From Actinomycetales bacterium (GTDB lineage: Bacteria > Actinomycetota > Actinomycetes > Actinomycetales > Cellulomonadaceae), in NCBI GenBank assembly GCA_012514835.1, contig JAAYZM010000255.1:1-7687 (forward strand): 7,687 nt of DNA, in the 5' to 3' direction. The notes beneath the pieces were generated by a model. It saw only the letters and a list, made by a program, of their open reading frames with translations, was not told where the DNA came from and made no database searches. How positions within the stretch are numbered: the first letter of the stretch is position 1; every line of letters begins with the position of its first letter. Both the position numbers and the translations under genes were made by a program. Positions 6,598 through 7,687 of this stretch are shown here, one piece after another.

Positions 6598-6621
6598 ATC
6601 GTCCGGAGTGCGACGCGCCGG

Positions 6622-6651
6622 TTCGGAACTTCGCACGAGAACCTGTAACCT
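6622..6651 (+). promoter_or_regulatory. Possible promoter of tRNA-Val(CAC)
   Basis: TAACCT at 6646-6651 is a fair -10 element, preceded at 18 bases by a weak -35 (TTCGGA, 6622-6627). The start would be near 6658, giving a leader of about 28 bases before the mature tRNA. The leader contains the palindrome TCTCGAGA (6665-6672). Confidence 0.4.
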
Positions 6652-6685
6652 TTCCTCGTCGCGTTCTCGAGAGATCGAGATCCGC

Positions 6686-6757
6686 GGGCGATTGGCTCAG
6701 TGGTAGAGCGCCTCGTTCACACCGAGGAGGTCACTGGTTCGAACCCAGTATCGCCCA
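6686..6757 (+). tRNA. tRNA-Val(CAC)
   Basis: The acceptor GGGCGAT pairs with ATCGCCC. The D arm is GCTC/GAGC, and the anticodon stem CCTCG/CGAGG encloses TTCACAC, giving anticodon CAC (decodes GUG). The T arm is ACTGG-TTCGAAC-CCAGT and the discriminator is A. CCC rather than CCA follows, so the CCA end is added after transcription. The length is 72 nt. Its acceptor stem is identical to that of tRNA-Val(GAC) at 3742-3816, and the T arm differs only by one base in the loop; the gene is on the opposite strand. Confidence 0.97.
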
Positions 6758-6789
6758 CCCCTACGGCACCGCGTCTAGACCCAGGATTC

Positions 6790-6803
6790 GGGACGAAAGT
6801 CCC
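6790..6803 (+). other. Small hairpin with GNRA tetraloop in tRNA-Val(CAC) trailer
   Basis: GGGAC and GTCCC form a perfect 5-bp stem closed by GAAA, a stable GNRA loop, 32 bases after the tRNA 3' end. It would be part of the tRNA trailer if transcription continues to the hairpin at 6860-6881. Confidence 0.45.
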
Positions 6804-6859
6804 CACGACGAAATCCGCAGCGAACAACTACGCAGGTCAGACGCCATGAATGCGCTTAC

Positions 6860-6881
6860 CGGACACCCTCGAAGGTGTCCG
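6860..6881 (+). terminator. Terminator downstream of tRNA-Val(CAC)
   Basis: CGGACACC (6860-6867) and GGTGTCCG (6874-6881) form a perfect 8-bp stem with a 6-base loop, followed by TTTC. It is the only good intrinsic terminator after the tRNA, about 100 bases past its 3' end. Confidence 0.7.
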
Positions 6882-7050
6882 TTTCGCACGATCTTTCTCA
6901 CCCGCTTGGGCTATCCCGAGGGGTCCTGGGGGCGCCCTCGTGGGCAGTTTGTCTCAGGATGCGGGATCGTCTCCGTCCGGTGATGCGGACGCCCGACGAG
7001 GTCGAAACGCTTCGTCCCCGTTCCCGGGCGACGCGGCCCGGGTGCAGGAC

Positions 7051-7056
7051 TAGGTT
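7051..7056 (+). promoter_or_regulatory. Possible -10 element for the small helical protein gene
   Basis: TAGGTT fits TANNNT and lies about 50 bases before the ATG at 7106. It sits inside an inverted repeat, AGGAC (7046-7050) and GTCCT (7058-7062), which could be an operator or an early mRNA hairpin. No clear -35 element is visible. Confidence 0.35.
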
Positions 7057-7105
7057 CGTCCTAGCGGTACCCGCCGCGCACGAAGCACCGATCAAGGAGC
7101 GTGTC

Positions 7106-7297
7106 ATGAGCGAGAGCATCTTCGACAAGGCCAAGGACGCCGTGGGTGGCGTGGACGGGCTGCTCGACAAGGCCAAGGACCTCGCGACCGACGAGAACAT
7201 CGACAAGGTGGCCGAGGGCATCAAGCAGCACACGCCCGACCAGATCGACACCGTCGTCGACTCCCTCGCGGACAAGGCCAAGCAGGCGAACGACTGA
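7106..7297 (+). CDS. Small helical protein, resembles Rv0909/MT0933 antitoxin-like family
   Basis: This 63-residue, strongly charged protein is predicted to be almost entirely helical. DKAKD occurs at residues 7-11 and 21-25, and DKAK again at 56-59, with hydrophobic residues spaced so the helices are amphipathic. There is no signal peptide, membrane segment or cysteine. AAGGAG (7094-7099) lies 6 bases before the ATG, good support for this start; a longer open frame upstream has no such site. The DKAKD-rich composition resembles short actinobacterial proteins annotated as MT0933-like antitoxins, named after Mycobacterium tuberculosis Rv0909. That family label is weakly supported by function, and no toxin gene lies beside it. 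It could instead be a small stress-type or nucleoid-related protein. A very long hairpin begins one base after its stop codon, so it is probably monocistronic. Confidence 0.7.
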   Translation: MSESIFDKAKDAVGGVDGLLDKAKDLATDENIDKVAEGIKQHTPDQIDTVVDSLADKAKQAND

Positions 7298-7298
7298 T

Positions 7299-7352
7299 CA
7301 CGCACGGCACGGGGCGGTCCCGAGAAATGTCGGGGCCGCCCCGTCGTGCGTG
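7299..7352 (+). terminator. Very long hairpin after the small helical protein gene
   Basis: Bases 7299-7323 pair with 7330-7352: 23 pairs with one G-U and one 2-base bulge, closed by a 6-base loop (GAAATG). It starts one base after the stop codon. No T-run follows (TCGGTAGC), so it is the T-less type of terminator often proposed in high-GC actinobacteria. It separates the small gene from thrS. Confidence 0.75.
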
Positions 7353-7356
7353 TCGG

Positions 7357-7362
7357 TAGCAT
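7357..7362 (+). promoter_or_regulatory. Predicted -10 element of thrS
   Basis: TAGCAT fits TANNNT and would place the transcription start near 7369, giving a leader of about 41 bases. The expected -35 position falls inside the 3' arm of the preceding hairpin and matches no consensus. Confidence 0.45.
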
Positions 7363-7368
7363 CGACGT

Positions 7369-7382
7369 GCCCCGATCGGGGC
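7369..7382 (+). other. Perfect 14-base palindrome in the thrS leader
   Basis: GCCCCGATCGGGGC can fold as a 5-bp stem with a GATC loop, optionally extended by GAC/GTC across a 2-base bulge. If the -10 call is right, it lies at the very 5' end of the thrS mRNA. As DNA it could also be an operator. Confidence 0.5.
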
Positions 7383-7395
7383 GTCACACCAGCAC

Positions 7396-7401
7396 AAGGA
7401 G
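7396..7401 (+). promoter_or_regulatory. Shine-Dalgarno site of thrS
   Basis: AAGGAG ends 8 bases before the GTG at 7410 and supports this non-ATG start. Confidence 0.75.
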
Positions 7402-7409
7402 CACCTCAA

Positions 7410-7687
7410 GTGTCCGAGCAGATCACCCTGACCGTCGACGGCGAACCCACCCAGGTGGCCGCGGGCACGACGGGCACGGACCTGTTCGGCTCACGCCGCG
7501 AGGTCGTCGTCGTCCGCGTGGACGGTGAGCTGCGCGACCTGCACCTTCCGCTTCCCGCGGGAGCGAGCGTCGAGCCAGTGACCATCGACTCGCCCGAGGG
7601 GCTCGAGGTGCTGCGCCACTCGGCCGCGCACGTGCTCGCCCAGGCCGTCCAGGAGGTCGACCCGGACGCGAAGCTCGGGATCGGCCC
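7410..7687 (+). CDS. thrS: Threonyl-tRNA synthetase, N-terminal part
   Basis: The reading frame starts at GTG 7410 and runs off the window after 92 complete codons. Residues 4-62 look like the N-terminal TGS (ubiquitin-like) domain found in ThrRS: ITLTVDGEPTQVAAGTTG, then a beta-rich VVVVRVDGELRDL stretch. Next come SPEGLEVLRHSAAHVLAQAV, whose HSAAH matches the HxxxH metal-like motif that opens the editing (N2) domain, and the typical DPDAKLGIGP. The full enzyme of about 650-690 residues charges tRNA-Thr with threonine in the cytosol and edits Ser-tRNA-Thr. The start is supported by AAGGAG 8 bases upstream. No T-box leader (specifier loop with TGG antiterminator) fits in the short 57-base gap after the previous hairpin, so regulation is probably promoter based or through the small leader palindrome. 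Confidence 0.95.
   Translation, partial: MSEQITLTVDGEPTQVAAGTTGTDLFGSRREVVVVRVDGELRDLHLPLPAGASVEPVTIDSPEGLEVLRHSAAHVLAQAVQEVDPDAKLGIG

Larger units (their letters stand above)
6758..7105. other. Intergenic region of 348 bases, no convincing gene
   Basis: Short open frames exist here, but none has a credible ribosome binding site or family motif, and the longest run through tRNA or hairpin sequence. The region holds a GAAA-capped hairpin at 6790-6803, a terminator-like hairpin at 6860-6881, a further hairpin at 6974-6991 (CGTCCG/CGGACG), two CCCGGG palindromes in 7023-7042 and an inverted repeat at 7046-7062 by a possible promoter. Confidence 0.6.

Noticed and set aside
6846..6983. Small open frame MNALTGHPRR... 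of 45 codons
   Set aside because: It has no ribosome binding site, runs through the terminator hairpin at 6860-6881 and matches no family I know.
7106..7297. Complete toxin-antitoxin module
   Set aside because: Only an antitoxin-like protein is present. The upstream region has no gene and the downstream gene is thrS.
7353..7409. T-box or threonine-codon leader peptide attenuator upstream of thrS
   Set aside because: The gap is too short for a T-box, and there is no specifier loop, TGG antiterminator motif or short threonine-rich frame.
1..7687. CRISPR arrays, insertion sequences, prophage or integrative element boundaries
   Set aside because: No regularly spaced repeats, transposase or integrase motifs were seen. 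The tRNA 3' ends are not duplicated as attachment sites; the Val-tRNA similarity is explained by two full tRNA genes.

Overview
The window is high-GC DNA with overlapping genes, GTG starts, a leaderless gene and an SsgA-like protein. This points to an actinobacterium; a Micrococcales relative such as Cellulomonas is my inference from protein style, not a database match. No insertion sequence, prophage, CRISPR array or rRNA is visible.

Layout. (1) 1-3666, plus strand: the end of a probable catabolic operon. It holds the C-terminal part of a fumarylacetoacetate-hydrolase-family enzyme, a full-length NDP-forming acyl-CoA synthetase and a FAD-dependent aromatic-type monooxygenase. The genes are tightly packed (GTGA overlap, then a 20-base overlap). 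The set suggests oxygenation of a ring compound, C-C hydrolysis and CoA activation; the substrate cannot be read from the sequence. (2) 3675-4024: two hairpins, then three minus-strand tRNA genes read as Gly(GCC)-Cys(GCA)-Val(GAC). The larger hairpin lies between the convergent operon and tRNA cluster and can serve both. (3) 4025-4119: a divergent promoter region for the tRNA cluster and pabB. (4) 4120-6140: pabB and pabC, overlapping by ATGA. They convert chorismate to p-aminobenzoate for folate; the glutamine amidotransferase PabA must be encoded elsewhere. (5) 6160-6585, minus strand: an SsgA-like (probably SsgB-type) cell-division regulator, convergent with pabC. (6) 6686-6757, plus strand: tRNA-Val(CAC), with a structured trailer and a terminator hairpin at 6860-6881. 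(7) 6882-7105: non-coding. (8) 7106-7297: a 63-residue helical protein resembling the Rv0909/MT0933 antitoxin-like family, followed at once by a very long hairpin. (9) 7410-7687: the start of thrS, cut by the window end.

Most of the window is core housekeeping (folate, tRNA, aminoacylation, division) beside one catabolic operon. I see no convincing new multi-gene system. The best leads are the undefined catabolic trio, the structured RNA around tRNA-Val(CAC) and thrS, and the orphan antitoxin-like gene.
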